From positions 1,240,001 to 1,304,000 of the forward strand of contig NZ_CP113915.1 of the NCBI RefSeq assembly GCF_029395435.1: a stretch of 64,000 nt of DNA, given 5' to 3'. Each line of letters opens with the position of its first letter. The first letter of the stretch is position 1. The stretch comes from Bifidobacterium sp. ESL0790 (lineage in GTDB: Bacteria > Actinomycetota > Actinomycetes > Actinomycetales > Bifidobacteriaceae). The position numbers and the translations under genes were made by a program. The notes beneath the pieces were generated by a model, which made no database searches, had not been told where the DNA came from, and saw only the letters and a program-made list of their open reading frames with translations. Shown one piece after another: positions 52,807 to 63,646 of the stretch.

Positions 52807-53844
52807 TCAGCGCCCCAGCTTGAATTCGGGAAGTGTGATTGCGGAGACGTCGAAATCGGCGTCACCGTCGGCGAGCGACCACATCAGCTGGCACGCGGCC
52901 CGCAGCGCGTTGATATCCGTGGCGTCGCTGACCGTAAGGGCCTTGCCGTCAAGCCGCGCGGTGGCGTCGCCGCAAGTCCACTCGTTCTCCGAGACCTGTT
53001 GCGGTTCAGGCATCGGCGAGGCGAGGTCGCGCAAATCGACCGCCACGAACGTCGGCCGCTGATGCCGTGGCGCGAGGATGATCTGATGGGGTGTGGCCAC
53101 GCCGGTCAGCACGACCAGCGAGTCGTAGCCTCCCCTATTGCCCGCCTCCACATCGGTGTCCAGACGGTCGCCGATGGCGAGGCAACGTTCCTTGGCGACC
53201 ATCTGCTCGCCGTCCTCGGCCGCAAGCGCACGCGCCTCGTCGTACATCGCGGATTCGGGCTTGCCAGCCGATCCGACCGGCTGGACACCCGTGGCGGTGA
53301 TGACCGCCTCGACCATCGATCCACTGCCCGGCGCGATGCCAAGCTCGCGGGGAATGGTCAGGTCGCGGTTGGTGACGTAGTATTCGGCGCCATGCTCCAC
53401 GGCGAAGGCGATGTTCGCCAACGCGTTCCAAGTCATGGTCGGGCACCATCCCTGGATGGCGGCCACCGGCCCGTTCTCGACGTGGTCGACCAGCGTGAGC
53501 CCCTGCCGCTCGATCTCCTCGCGCAGGTGCGGCGCTCCCGACATGATGACCTTCGAGCCTTGGGGGAAGGCGTGGGCGACCATGCGGGCGGCGACGATGG
53601 ACGAGGTGATGATCTGGTGTGGCTCGACATCGAGGTCGAAACCTTTGAGCTGGTCGGCCACGGTGGCCTGGTCGCGCGAGGAGTTGTTGGTGGTGTATTC
53701 CACCACCATGCCCGCGCTTTCGGCGTCGCGGATGCTCTGGGCGGCGTGCGCCACCGGCAGTTTGCCCCGGTAGACCACACCATCGAGATCCAGCAACGCC
53801 AGTCCGTAGGCCTGGCTCAGCGGCTGTCGGGTTCCCTTAAGCAT
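52807..53844 (-). CDS. HAD-IIA family sugar-phosphate phosphatase
   Basis: 345 aa. Motif I ALLDLDGVVYRGKLPV, motif II YTTNNSSRD, motif III/IV GKPESAMYDEA...CLAIGDRLDTDVEAGNRGGY: the NagD/p-nitrophenyl phosphatase (HAD-IIA) group with its C2 cap. A C-terminal extension of about 75 residues (from about 270) is extra. The M. tuberculosis counterpart in the same gene order is Rv1692, described as a glycerol-3-phosphate phosphatase. A lipid- or glycerol-phosphate substrate is therefore plausible but unproven here. Confidence 0.88.
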   Translation of the reverse strand: MLKGTRQPLSQAYGLALLDLDGVVYRGKLPVAHAAQSIRDAESAGMVVEYTTNNSSRDQATVADQLKGFDLDVEPHQIITSSIVAARMVAHAFPQGSKVIMSGAPHLREEIERQGLTLVDHVENGPVAAIQGWCPTMTWNALANIAFAVEHGAEYYVTNRDLTIPRELGIAPGSGSMVEAVITATGVQPVGSAGKPESAMYDEARALAAEDGEQMVAKERCLAIGDRLDTDVEAGNRGGYDSLVVLTGVATPHQIILAPRHQRPTFVAVDLRDLASPMPEPQQVSENEWTCGDATARLDGKALTVSDATDINALRAACQLMWSLADGDADFDVSAITLPEFKLGR

Positions 53845-53880
53845 TCGCGACTCCTTTTCTAATGAGGATTATTGCGAGAA

Positions 53881-56013
53881 TTACTCCTCGTCGCCGGCCT
53901 CGTCCTTGGCGTCGACGCGGTCCTGGTGGGCGATGGGATCGGCGGGGCTATCCACACCCTCGTCGGTCTCCACGGCGGGCAGAACGGTCTCATCGGCGTC
54001 GGCGGATCGCTCGGCCTGGCCTTCGGCCTCCTGCGCCTTTTCGGCGGGGTCCGAGGCGACCTCGAAGCCTTCCGGGTCCTCGGCGACCGTGCCGGCCGCG
54101 CTCTCCTCGGCCTCGGCGGTCTCCGGGTCAAGCGCGGTGGCCGACTGGTCATCCTCAACGGCGTCGGTGTCGAGCTCGTCGCCCGCCACCTGAGCCACGG
54201 CCTGCTCGACCTTGGCCTCGGTGGCCGCCTCGGCCGCCTGATCGGACTCGTGGTCCTCGCCATCGTCGCCACGATCGGAATCGTCATCCTGCTCGGAGTC
54301 GTCGCCACGATAGTCATCGTCGCGATACTCGTCGTCGTACTCGTCCTCCGGCTCCTCGGGAGCGTACTGGGAGTCGTCCTCGGTGATGCCGAGCTCCTCC
54401 ATCATGTCGTCAGGCAGGCGCTCGAGGTCATAGTCGATCACGACCTCCTCGGCGTCCTCATCGTCCTCGTCCACATCGGCGTAACGCTGCTCGAGCTTCT
54501 CCAGAACGGGGTCAAGGTCGGCCGCCTCGTCGCCGCGTCCGGCCTCCTCGAGGAAGTATTGCTCGGCCTGCAGCGCGCGCATGCGGTAGGCGCCAGGCAG
54601 ACCCTTGGAGGTGCCGAGCTTGTGGACCACCTCGATGGCCTTGTCCCACAGGCCCAAGTCGCCCAGCGCGCCCGCGTAGACCAGGAACAGCTCGGCCTTC
54701 GCCTCGCCATTGAGCTCCTTGGCCTCGTCGGACAGCGCGATCTCGACGGCCTTCTTGGGATTGCCGAGGCCACGCTCGCAGTCGGCGATGAACGGCGTGT
54801 AATCGTCGTAGCCGTTCATGCGCTGGGCGGTGCGGAACTCGCGCAGGGCGGTCTTGTAGTCGCCCTGGCGGTAGGCGATGAACGCGAGGGTCTCGCGCGC
54901 GAAATCGATGCGGGAGGCCTGGCGGGCCACCCACTTCGCATGGTCGAGCGCGGCCTTCGGATCGCTTTCCTCAAGCGCGTAGGCGGCGAGGATGTGCAGG
55001 CCGATGTTCTCGGCATGCTCCTTGGAGAGCCCCCTCAGGCGCTCCTTCTCGTCCTTGGAGAGCATGGACCACTCCATGCCCTTGGGCATGCGCGGCTCGC
55101 CCGGACGACGGTCGGTGTACGGGTTCTGCGAGGGGAACGACATGGTACCGTCGGAGTTGCGGCGCGGGCCGTTCTCCATATAGGCGCGGCGCCCGTTGTC
55201 GTAGAAGCCGCCACGGCGGTCGTCACGGCGATCATCGCGATGGAAATCACGGCGATCCGAACGCCTGTCGTCGCGTTTGAAGTCACGGCGGTCATCCCTG
55301 CGGAAATCCCTGCGGCCACCATCACGACGGTCGTCACGGCCACGGTAGCCGCCGCCCCTGCGGTCGTCGCGACGCCCCTGGTAGCCGCCGGAACGGTAGC
55401 CGTCGCGCCCACCGCGCCTGTCGTCACGGTGGAAGTCCCTGCGATCGTCGCCATTGCTGCGATAGCCGCCACGCTCGCCATCACGATGGAAATCACGACG
55501 GTCGTCACGGCCACGGTATCCACCGCGTCCGCCGCCGTTGCCACGGTAACCGCCCTGGCCACCGTCCCTGTGGAAATCGCGGCGGTCGTTGTCATGGCGG
55601 TATCCGCCACGCTCGCCATCCTTATGGAAATCACGACGATCCCCATCACGGTGGAAATCCCTGCGGTCGTCGTGACGGTAGCCGCCACGCCTGTCGTCGC
55701 GGTGGAAGTCACGCCCGCCGCCGTTGCCTCGGTAACCCCCGCGCTCGCCATCCTTGTGGAAGTCGCGGTGGCCGTGGAAGTCCCTGCGCTCTCCGTCGTG
55801 ACGGTAGCCGCCACGCTCGCCGTCACGATGGAAATCGCGGTGCCCGCCGTCGCGGTGGTCGTTGCCCCGGTAGCCGCCGTGGCCGCCACCCTTGTGGAAC
55901 CCGCCGCGATGGCCGCCGTACGAGCCGCCGCCATGCCCGCGATAACCGCCTGAATGTGAGGATCCGTGACCGTAGGAGTTGCCGCCACGGTTGCCGTGCT
56001 GTTCTTGCGCCAT
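53881..56013 (-). CDS. TPR protein with RGG-like basic N-tail and long acidic C-tail
   Basis: 710 aa. Residues 1-285 are composed almost only of R, G, D, H, Y and F with about ten (R)DFH(R/K)D units and many GGYRG motifs. Residues 305-510 are helical repeats of TPR type (AENIGLHILAAYALEESDPK; YRQGDYKTALREFRTAQRMN; AELFLVYAGALGDLGLWDKA). Residues 512-710 are strongly acidic. The M. tuberculosis homologue by position is Rv1691. RGG/Tyr-rich tails bind RNA and drive phase separation in other systems; that function is inferred. The opposite charge of the two tails is striking. Confidence 0.85.
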   Translation of the reverse strand: MAQEQHGNRGGNSYGHGSSHSGGYRGHGGGSYGGHRGGFHKGGGHGGYRGNDHRDGGHRDFHRDGERGGYRHDGERRDFHGHRDFHKDGERGGYRGNGGGRDFHRDDRRGGYRHDDRRDFHRDGDRRDFHKDGERGGYRHDNDRRDFHRDGGQGGYRGNGGGRGGYRGRDDRRDFHRDGERGGYRSNGDDRRDFHRDDRRGGRDGYRSGGYQGRRDDRRGGGYRGRDDRRDGGRRDFRRDDRRDFKRDDRRSDRRDFHRDDRRDDRRGGFYDNGRRAYMENGPRRNSDGTMSFPSQNPYTDRRPGEPRMPKGMEWSMLSKDEKERLRGLSKEHAENIGLHILAAYALEESDPKAALDHAKWVARQASRIDFARETLAFIAYRQGDYKTALREFRTAQRMNGYDDYTPFIADCERGLGNPKKAVEIALSDEAKELNGEAKAELFLVYAGALGDLGLWDKAIEVVHKLGTSKGLPGAYRMRALQAEQYFLEEAGRGDEAADLDPVLEKLEQRYADVDEDDEDAEEVVIDYDLERLPDDMMEELGITEDDSQYAPEEPEDEYDDEYRDDDYRGDDSEQDDDSDRGDDGEDHESDQAAEAATEAKVEQAVAQVAGDELDTDAVEDDQSATALDPETAEAEESAAGTVAEDPEGFEVASDPAEKAQEAEGQAERSADADETVLPAVETDEGVDSPADPIAHQDRVDAKDEAGDEE

Positions 56014-56174
56014 AATGCCTTATACCTTTTGTTTGACTGTCCCTGGCTCGCAGGCCTGTGATAGGTCATGGGCCAGGGAGATGAATGAAATCTCGTTGAG
56101 AATGAACGGGGATTGAATGGTATCAGCCGCGGGCCCCGAAACACGCGGCCGATGGACGGGCCGAAAGGCCGGGC

Positions 56175-57497
56175 TCAGCCGAGCTCCACCGCGCCAATCG
56201 CCTTCTTGCCGCGGCGGATCAGCACGAACTTGCCGTGCAAAAAGTCCGAGCCGGAAAGCTCCTGGTCCGGGGTCTCCACACGCTTATTGTTGACGTAGAC
56301 GCCGCCGGATTTGATGGTCTTGCGCGCCTCGGAGACGGACTTGAACAGCCCCGCCGCCACGCCGGCCTGCGCCACGCGCTCACCGACGACGACCTTGGCG
56401 AATTCCCTGCCACCTTCCTCGTTCTCGACTTTCAGGCCTTCGATGGACGGCTCCAGGACCTCCATCGAGATGGCCGTGATGTCCCCGCCACGCCCGAAGA
56501 GCGCAGCCGCCGCGTCGAGCGCCTGACGGGTCGCCTCCTCGCCGTGCACAAAGCTGGTGACCTCCCAGGCCAGCGTCTTCTGCGCCTCACGCGCGCCGGG
56601 ATTGACTTCGACCTCGTGGCCGAGCCGTTCGATCTCGTCCTTGGGCAGGAAGGTGAACGCCTTCAAAAGCTTCACCATCTCGCCGTCGGGCTGGTTGAAC
56701 CAGAACTGGTAGAACTTGTAGGGGCTCAGCATCGTCGGGTCGAGCCAGACGGCGTTGCCCTCGGACTTGCCGAACTTCTTGCCCTGCGCGTCGGTGATGA
56801 TGGGGCTGGTGAACACGTTGACGGACTCGCCATGCACCTTGCGGATGAGGTCGAGGCCACTGGTCAGGTTGCCCCACTGGTCGGAGCCGCCGAGCTCGAG
56901 CGTGCAGCCGTATTCGTCGTAGAGGTGCAGGAAATCGTTGCCCTGCAGCACCTGGTAGCTGAATTCGGTGAAGGAGATGCCCTCATCGGATTTGAGCCTG
57001 CGCGCCACGGTGTCTTTGGCGAGCATGGTGCCCATGCGGAAGTTCTTGCCGACGTCACGCAAAAAGTCGATGACCGACATCTGCGCGGTCCAATCGTAGT
57101 TGGAGACGAAACGCACCGGATTGTCGCCATCGCTGCGCAGGATGCCGCCGATCTGCTTCTGCAGGCGCTTGGCCCAGCTGGCGACGACGTCCTTCGGATT
57201 CAACGTGCGCTCACCGCTCTGGCGCGGGTCGCCGATAAGACCGGTGGCCCCGCCGACCAGCGCGATGGGATGATGCCCGGCCTCCTGCAGGTGCCGCATG
57301 TTGATCAACTGCACCAAGTTGCCAATATGCAACGAAGCCGCCGTCGGGTCAAACCCGCAATAGTAGGTGATCGGCCCGCCATTCAACGCCTCAGCGAGCT
57401 GATCCCGGTCCGTGGACTGGGAAATCAGCCCGCGCCAAGTCAATTCATCGAAGAGGGAGTCGAATCCCGCTTCCTTGAAGTTGGTGACGTGAGCCAT
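56175..57497 (-). CDS. tyrS: Tyrosyl-tRNA synthetase
   Basis: 440 aa, class [21 protein letters not shown] carries the HIGH site and [13 protein letters not shown] the KMSKS loop. Tyrosine-binding [16 protein letters not shown] and GGSDQWGNL are typical, and the C-terminal S4 domain ([20 protein letters not shown]) is complete. Ribosome site GGGGAATACGGTT. Leads the tyrS-TPR-HAD-small protein-tlyA run. Confidence 0.97.
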   Translation of the reverse strand: MAHVTNFKEAGFDSLFDELTWRGLISQSTDRDQLAEALNGGPITYYCGFDPTAASLHIGNLVQLINMRHLQEAGHHPIALVGGATGLIGDPRQSGERTLNPKDVVASWAKRLQKQIGGILRSDGDNPVRFVSNYDWTAQMSVIDFLRDVGKNFRMGTMLAKDTVARRLKSDEGISFTEFSYQVLQGNDFLHLYDEYGCTLELGGSDQWGNLTSGLDLIRKVHGESVNVFTSPIITDAQGKKFGKSEGNAVWLDPTMLSPYKFYQFWFNQPDGEMVKLLKAFTFLPKDEIERLGHEVEVNPGAREAQKTLAWEVTSFVHGEEATRQALDAAAALFGRGGDITAISMEVLEPSIEGLKVENEEGGREFAKVVVGERVAQAGVAAGLFKSVSEARKTIKSGGVYVNNKRVETPDQELSGSDFLHGKFVLIRRGKKAIGAVELG

Positions 57498-57639
57498 AAC
57501 CGTATTCCCCTATTCGTTTGTCAGAAGCCATGAGAGCAGAACGCTCTCGAACCTACCTATTTTCGCAGGAGACGGCGACACCACGCCATCCCGCAGCCGC
57601 AGGTAATCACCAGACTACCTCTTCGCTTGTATCACAATA

Positions 57640-57860
57640 CGGCAACACTTCCCGCACCGCCAACTGGATGATTCCATCCGCTGCTCAGACCCAAGAGCAC
57701 CAATAGTTCCAGTCCCAATCGAACTGGACAATTCCATACGCTAAACGGCGATAAGCACACGGATTATTCCAGTTCGGTGACGGACTGGATGATTCCATAC
57801 GCTAAACGGCGATAAGCACACGGATTATTCCAGTTCGGTGACGGACTGGAAGATTCCATC
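57640..57860. repeat. 60-bp-period array of TTCCAGT...ACTGGA hairpins (second locus)
   Basis: Units start at 57707, 57767 and 57828, with a partial one near 57650. Each has TTCCAGTTC-GGTGAC-GGACTGGA or a close variant, then (T/C)GATTCC(A/T). Units two and three are almost identical over 60 bp (including CATACGCTAAACGGCGATAA). It shares hairpin, flanking AT(T/C)ATTCCAG and period with the comEA-leuS array. The rest of 57498-57910 is not coding. Confidence 0.75.
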
Positions 57861-57910
57861 CGCCCGTCATGGCCAAACATGGATGAGCAGATAATGATGT
57901 AGCTATTCCT

Positions 57911-58660
57911 TCACTCGTCGTAATCGCGCCCGCGCATCAGGCTGCAGAACTTGTCGGCGACGCCGGAAGACATGTAGCGGTAGCCCGCGGCGCTGGGATG
58001 GAAATGGTCGGGCGAGAAGAAGTCGGGCGCGTCGGCGTGCACGTCCTCATGGATCATGTTGACGTACGCCACGCCATGCTGCTTGCAGACCTCCTCGCTC
58101 ACGGCCGCCTGCTCGTCCATCTCATGCTCGAGCGCGCGTCGCAGCGCATGCCCCAGCGAGAGCTCGTGCTGCATCTGCCCGGGGCTCAGCACGAAGATAT
58201 GCTCGCCCAGCGGTTTGGCCTCGTCGAGCACGGCCCCGAGATCGGCCCGCCATTCGTCGAGCGTGCGGTTGGCCATGATGTCGTTGGAGCCCGCGCAGAT
58301 GACGAGGATGTCGAATTTCTTGCCTTCCTTGAGCACTTCGGGAAGCAGACGATAACGCACACGGCGCATCGTGGCCCCGAGCTTGCCATGCGCCTGCCAG
58401 GCGATATCGCGATGCAGCCGCTCGGCAAGACCGGCCGCGATGTCGGGAACGAGCCCCTCGCTCTGATCGTCCGTGCCGCAACCCGCGACCATGGAGTCGC
58501 CCACGGCGCACATGGTGAGGGGCTCGCCAGCCTCGCCATCGGAGCCCTCGAACCGCTTGACGCCGGACGGCTCTCCCCCGGGCGCCTCGGCCAGATGCAC
58601 CGTATGCTTCGCCCACAAAGCCTCGAGTGTCGCCACAGGAGTCCCGATCCCCAACGTCAT
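57911..58660 (-). CDS. SGNH/GDSL-family hydrolase (esterase/lipase-like)
   Basis: 249 aa from the ATG at 58660. Block I is MCAVGDSMVAGCG (nucleophile Ser in GDSM), Gly in block II near QAHGKLGATM, block III CAGSNDIMANRTL, and block V SPDHFHPSAAG with the Asp/His pair. No signal peptide is seen, so it probably acts inside the cell or is exported by another route. Substrate unknown. It is alone on its transcript. Confidence 0.88.
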   Translation of the reverse strand: MTLGIGTPVATLEALWAKHTVHLAEAPGGEPSGVKRFEGSDGEAGEPLTMCAVGDSMVAGCGTDDQSEGLVPDIAAGLAERLHRDIAWQAHGKLGATMRRVRYRLLPEVLKEGKKFDILVICAGSNDIMANRTLDEWRADLGAVLDEAKPLGEHIFVLSPGQMQHELSLGHALRRALEHEMDEQAAVSEEVCKQHGVAYVNMIHEDVHADAPDFFSPDHFHPSAAGYRYMSSGVADKFCSLMRGRDYDE

Positions 58661-58940
58661 AGCGATTCCACACCTTTCGTAATTGCACAAATTCGTACCC
58701 TATTATAGGTTTCGTCGCCTCCACAGTTGGGAATGGATGTCACCGGCATTCCCTAATCGTCACAAATCGCATGTCATTGCCTAGTTATCGCATACCTTAT
58801 TCTCATGTTCTCATCTCTAATTATCCAAACCAGTGATGTGCCGTCACACACAGACCAACGTGAACGTATCCTCTTTAAAAACAACCGAAACAAACAACCG
58901 AAGCGGCCATTACAAACGGCAAAGCAAGACCCAAACAGAA
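58661..58940. other. Intergenic region, no feature seen
   Basis: 280 bp between the SGNH hydrolase start and the argH terminator. It is AT-rich around 58700-58830 with no repeat, tRNA or open frame that looks real. The promoter of the hydrolase must lie here, but I could not fix it. Confidence 0.4.
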
Positions 58941-58977
58941 AGGAAAGGCCACGCCCCGCGCAAAACGGAACGTGACC
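58941..58977 (-). terminator. Terminator of argGH
   Basis: Minus strand GGTCACG pairs with CGTGGCC (one G-U) around a 16-nt loop, followed by TTTCCTTT. It lies 46 bp past the argH stop. Confidence 0.65.
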
Positions 58978-59022
58978 TCATTCACCACACCGACACGACG
59001 CCGGTCACGGATCACCATCCAC

Positions 59023-60555
<1,533 letters not shown>

Positions 60556-60566
60556 CTAACTGTGCG

Positions 60567-60651
60567 GAGGTCCGGAGATATGCGTTGTTCCGGACGCTCC
60601 TTGGCCGCTCGGCCATGTCTTATGCCGTAACAACGCATATCTCCAGACCTC
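60567..60651. repeat. Long palindrome, family member 3 (23-bp stem)
   Basis: Arms 60567-60589 and 60629-60651 pair over 23 bp with one mismatch (GGAGATATGCGTTGTT is the inner part). The 39-nt loop holds the core GGCCG-CT-CGGCC. It lies 54 bp upstream of the argH start. Its core is on the minus strand, the same strand as member 1. Confidence 0.85.
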
Positions 60652-60725
60652 AATCAACTATTGCCATACACCCTTATAAATTACAATTCTTCACCTGATT
60701 AATCTAGAAGATTTCATAAGTCAAA

Positions 60726-60809
60726 GAGGGGTTGGAATATACGATGTTCGACCGTATGACTTGGCCGAGCGGCCCGGAGCGTGTCGAACATCGTATATTC
60801 CAACCCCTC
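60726..60809. repeat. Long palindrome, family member 2 (27-bp perfect stem)
   Basis: Arms 60726-60752 and 60783-60809 are perfectly complementary over 27 bp (GGTTGGAATATACGATGTTC is the main part of the left arm). The 30-nt loop has TTGGCCGAGCGGCC. It lies 80 bp past the argG stop, and its core orientation is opposite to member 3. The region between the two palindromes (60652-60725) is AT-rich. Confidence 0.85.
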
Positions 60810-60888
60810 CCCACATCAAGAGACCTCATGGATAAGGATTGCTAAACAGTGTTGTCAGCTATCAAATCTTACTAAGGGAATAATTGAA

Positions 60889-62127
60889 TCACTCCACAGA
60901 GTTGTCTGGCACCTCTATTCCGTTGCCAAACTTGACGTCACGGGCGGCGGCCACCTTGTCGGGCATGCCGTAGATCTCGATGAATCCGTTGGAGGCGTTC
61001 TGGTCGAAGGTGTCGCCCGAATCGTAGGTGGCGAGCTTGTAGTCGTAGAGTGAGGTGTCGCTGCGACGCCCCGTGACCACGGCGCTCCCCCCGTGCATGA
61101 CCATGCGAATCTCTCCGGAGACGTAGCGCTGGGTCTCCTCGATGAAGGCGTCCAGCGAGCGGACCGCGGGCGAGAACCATTGCGCGTCGTAGACCAGCTC
61201 GCCCCAGCGCTTGTCGATGTCGCGCTTGATGCGGTGCTGCTCGCGTTCGAGACAGCAGTTCTCGAGCTCCTCGTGGGCGGTGATGAGCGCCACGGCGCCC
61301 GGCGCCTCGTAGAGCTCACGGGACTTGATGCCCACCAGGCGGTCCTCGATCAGGTCGATACGCCCGATGCCCTGGGCTCCGGCGCGGCGGTTCATCTCCT
61401 CGATGGCCTGCAGCGGCGTGACGTCGCGTCCGTCAATCTTGACGGGAACGCCCTGCTTGAACTCGATGGTCACCTCGTCCTCCACGGGCGGGAAGGCCGG
61501 GTCGTCGGTGTAGGTATAGCAGTCCTTGGTCGGCCCGTTCCACGGATCCTCGAGGAATCCGGTCTCGATGGCGCGGCCCCACACGTTCTGGTCGATGGAG
61601 AAGGGGCTCTTTTCGGTCTGGGTGATGGGCAGCTTGTGGTCCTTGGCGAACTGGATCTCGATGTCGCGGGTCAGTGAGAGGTCGCGGATAGGGCTGATGG
61701 CTTTGAGCGTCGGGTCGATGGAGGCCACGGAGACCTCGAAACGCACCTGGTCGTTGCCCTTGCCCGTGCAGCCGTGGGCGATGGTGTCGGCATCGAACTG
61801 GTGGGCGGCGCGCACCAAGTGCTTGGTGATGAGCGGACGCGAGATGGCGGAGACCAGCGGGTAGACCCCCTCGTACTTGGCGTTGGCCTTGAGGGCGAGC
61901 ATGCAGTATTGGCTGGCGAACTCCTCGCGCGCGTCGACCACATAGGCCTCCATCGCCCCGCACGCCAGAGCACGCTGCTTGACGGTCTCGAGGCTCTCGC
62001 CGCCCTGTCCGACGTCGAGGGAGACGGCGACGACGTCCTTGCCGGTCTGCTCTTTCAGGTACGAGATGGCCACGGAGGTGTCGAGTCCTCCAGAATACGC
62101 CAGAACGATGGGTTTGTTGTCTGCCAT
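60889..62127 (-). CDS. argG: Argininosuccinate synthase
   Basis: Joins citrulline and aspartate in arginine synthesis. 412 aa. The PP-loop ATP site is [20 protein letters not shown]; citrulline/aspartate-binding [20 protein letters not shown] and [20 protein letters not shown] are in place. Ribosome site GAGAGGATTATC. It is transcribed with argH; argR and the other arg genes are not in the window. Confidence 0.97.
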   Translation of the reverse strand: MADNKPIVLAYSGGLDTSVAISYLKEQTGKDVVAVSLDVGQGGESLETVKQRALACGAMEAYVVDAREEFASQYCMLALKANAKYEGVYPLVSAISRPLITKHLVRAAHQFDADTIAHGCTGKGNDQVRFEVSVASIDPTLKAISPIRDLSLTRDIEIQFAKDHKLPITQTEKSPFSIDQNVWGRAIETGFLEDPWNGPTKDCYTYTDDPAFPPVEDEVTIEFKQGVPVKIDGRDVTPLQAIEEMNRRAGAQGIGRIDLIEDRLVGIKSRELYEAPGAVALITAHEELENCCLEREQHRIKRDIDKRWGELVYDAQWFSPAVRSLDAFIEETQRYVSGEIRMVMHGGSAVVTGRRSDTSLYDYKLATYDSGDTFDQNASNGFIEIYGMPDKVAAARDVKFGNGIEVPDNSVE

Positions 62128-62574
62128 GATAATCCTCTCTTGGATTGATTATTTGGTTCGTCTTTTATTGTTATGGTGAAAATCGTTTGGGTGCGCTGCG
62201 CCGCCAACCTTGTTGTCGGTCAAATTGTCAATCGTTATATGCGGTGATTCCGACGACTGAAAGCCAATGGAATGTCATGGCTTCAAGGGATGGATTTGAG
62301 TGCGCGAATCGAGAATGCGAAATTCCTATGACCGATTCCATCCGCAAAGGCACAACCTTGCGCCAACCCTTACGAGGCACAGCAAAGCCCGGCCTTGCGC
62401 TTTGGAACGTGGAATCAATGAAGGAACATCAAATCAACGGACTCGTCGTGAGCGACGACGTCGTCGTGAGGACTCTCTTGCGGCAGACGGACGTGCGATG
62501 CGGTATACAGTCAAGCTCTCTGCCATCATCTTGTTTCCTTAATCGTCTGCTTACGATGTCGATTGTGTACATCA
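62128..62574. other. Region upstream of argG, no gene
   Basis: About 450 bp. A TTGACA -35-like hexamer on the minus strand (62226-62231) is present, but I could not place a matching -10 box. A self-complementary GACGACGTCGTC lies near 62457. No ARG box could be assigned with confidence. Open frames here do not look like proteins. Confidence 0.4.
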
Positions 62575-62607
62575 TAAAAAAGGACCGGGACAAGCGTCCT
62601 GGTCCTT
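62575..62607 (-). terminator. Terminator of the B3/4-domain gene
   Basis: 12-bp stem (AAGGACC-x-GGAC with GTCC-x-GGTCCTT) and 5-nt loop followed on the minus strand by TTTTTT. It lies 137 bp beyond the gene's stop. Confidence 0.85.
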
Positions 62608-62744
62608 GATTCTACAGTGCCGGGCCCGGCCAACCCAGGCTGCCCACTATTCGGACTCCCCTTTCGTGCAAATATGCACCGTCACCGAAAAAGGATTGCC
62701 GCAATCTTGGGCCGACGCCCGAGCCTACAGCCTCAACGACTGGG

Positions 62745-63458
62745 CTAGAGCAGCTCGATCGTCGGATTGTCGCGTGAGACGACCCACGAGGTGGCGTCGA
62801 CACCGAAGTAGTCGTGCAACTTGCCCAGAAGCTCCTGGGTGGCCTTCTCATGATCGTCGGCGCGCTCGGGGGTGATGTTCTCCATGTAGAAGAGGATGTT
62901 GTGGCTGGTCTCGCGGGCCTCGGCGCGGGCGCTGTCCCTCCAAGAAAGGCAGCGGCTGAGCACGGAGTGATCGTCGGCGTAGATGACCTCGCCGGGCAGC
63001 GCCTCCTGCGGATCGCCGTCCTCGTCGGAGATGGGCCAGAACTTCTCCCCGCCCTTGGCCACGGTCAGGCGCACGTCGCCCTCGATGTTGTCGAGGTCCT
63101 CGCCGCCGATGGGGAACGCCCAGCGCAACGTCACGGAGTTGTACATGTCGACCACCGGGTTGATCTTGGAGACGCCCTTGCCCTGCTTGGCTCGCTTGAG
63201 CAGCGCCTCGACGGCGCAGCGCGCGCCCTTCTTGGTCTTGAACTTACGGTAGGCCTCGCGCCAGTCGGCGACGATCTTGTTGGCGCTGATCGGGTCGTCG
63301 GGCACCCACTTGACCGCCTCGGCGTTTGCCTTCTTGAGTAGGTCGTCGGGCATGTTGGAGTAATCAGTGTTGTCGATCCCCTTCGCCTCGATCACCGCGA
63401 TCCTCACCTCCGGGAAGATCTTCCAGAACGAATCATCGACCACAAACTTCTTAGCCAT
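62745..63458 (-). CDS. B3/B4-domain protein (PheT beta-subunit editing-domain-like)
   Basis: 237 aa from the ATG at 63458 (AAGGA ten bases upstream). The B3/4 fold of free-standing PheT-editing relatives is indicated by WKIFPEVRIAVIEAKGIDN, VADWREAYRKFKTKKGARCA, INPVVDMYNSVTLRWAFPIG and YADDHSVLSRCLSWRDSARA. Free-standing members are thought to act on mischarged tRNA or as stress proteins; function here is unproven. Confidence 0.85.
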   Translation of the reverse strand: MAKKFVVDDSFWKIFPEVRIAVIEAKGIDNTDYSNMPDDLLKKANAEAVKWVPDDPISANKIVADWREAYRKFKTKKGARCAVEALLKRAKQGKGVSKINPVVDMYNSVTLRWAFPIGGEDLDNIEGDVRLTVAKGGEKFWPISDEDGDPQEALPGEVIYADDHSVLSRCLSWRDSARAEARETSHNILFYMENITPERADDHEKATQELLGKLHDYFGVDATSWVVSRDNPTIELL

Positions 63459-63567
63459 ACCTTTTTCTTCCTTCATTATCGGTTGTCATTATTCATTATA
63501 TTAAACAGGCCTACCCACGCGCCGGCGCGCCCACACGCGCCATACCCAAACAAGCCGCGCAGATACT

Positions 63568-63605
63568 CGTTTCGCCCCCGCCAGAGACCCGGCGGGGGCG
63601 AAACG
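63568..63605 (-). terminator. Strong GC-rich hairpin after the permease gene
   Basis: A perfect 15-bp stem (63568-63582 with 63591-63605, CGTTTCGCCCCCGCC) with an 8-nt loop, 41 bp beyond the permease stop. There is no T-run, so it may be a terminator or an mRNA-protecting hairpin. Confidence 0.6.
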
Positions 63606-63646
63606 AATTGGATTGCAGGCTCAACGAGCCATAGACATAGCCATCG

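Noticed and set aside
53872-55953. 693-residue plus-strand frame opposite the TPR gene
   Set aside because: Val/Ala/Thr repeats are the reverse complement of the low-complexity tail; no ribosome site or conserved domain.
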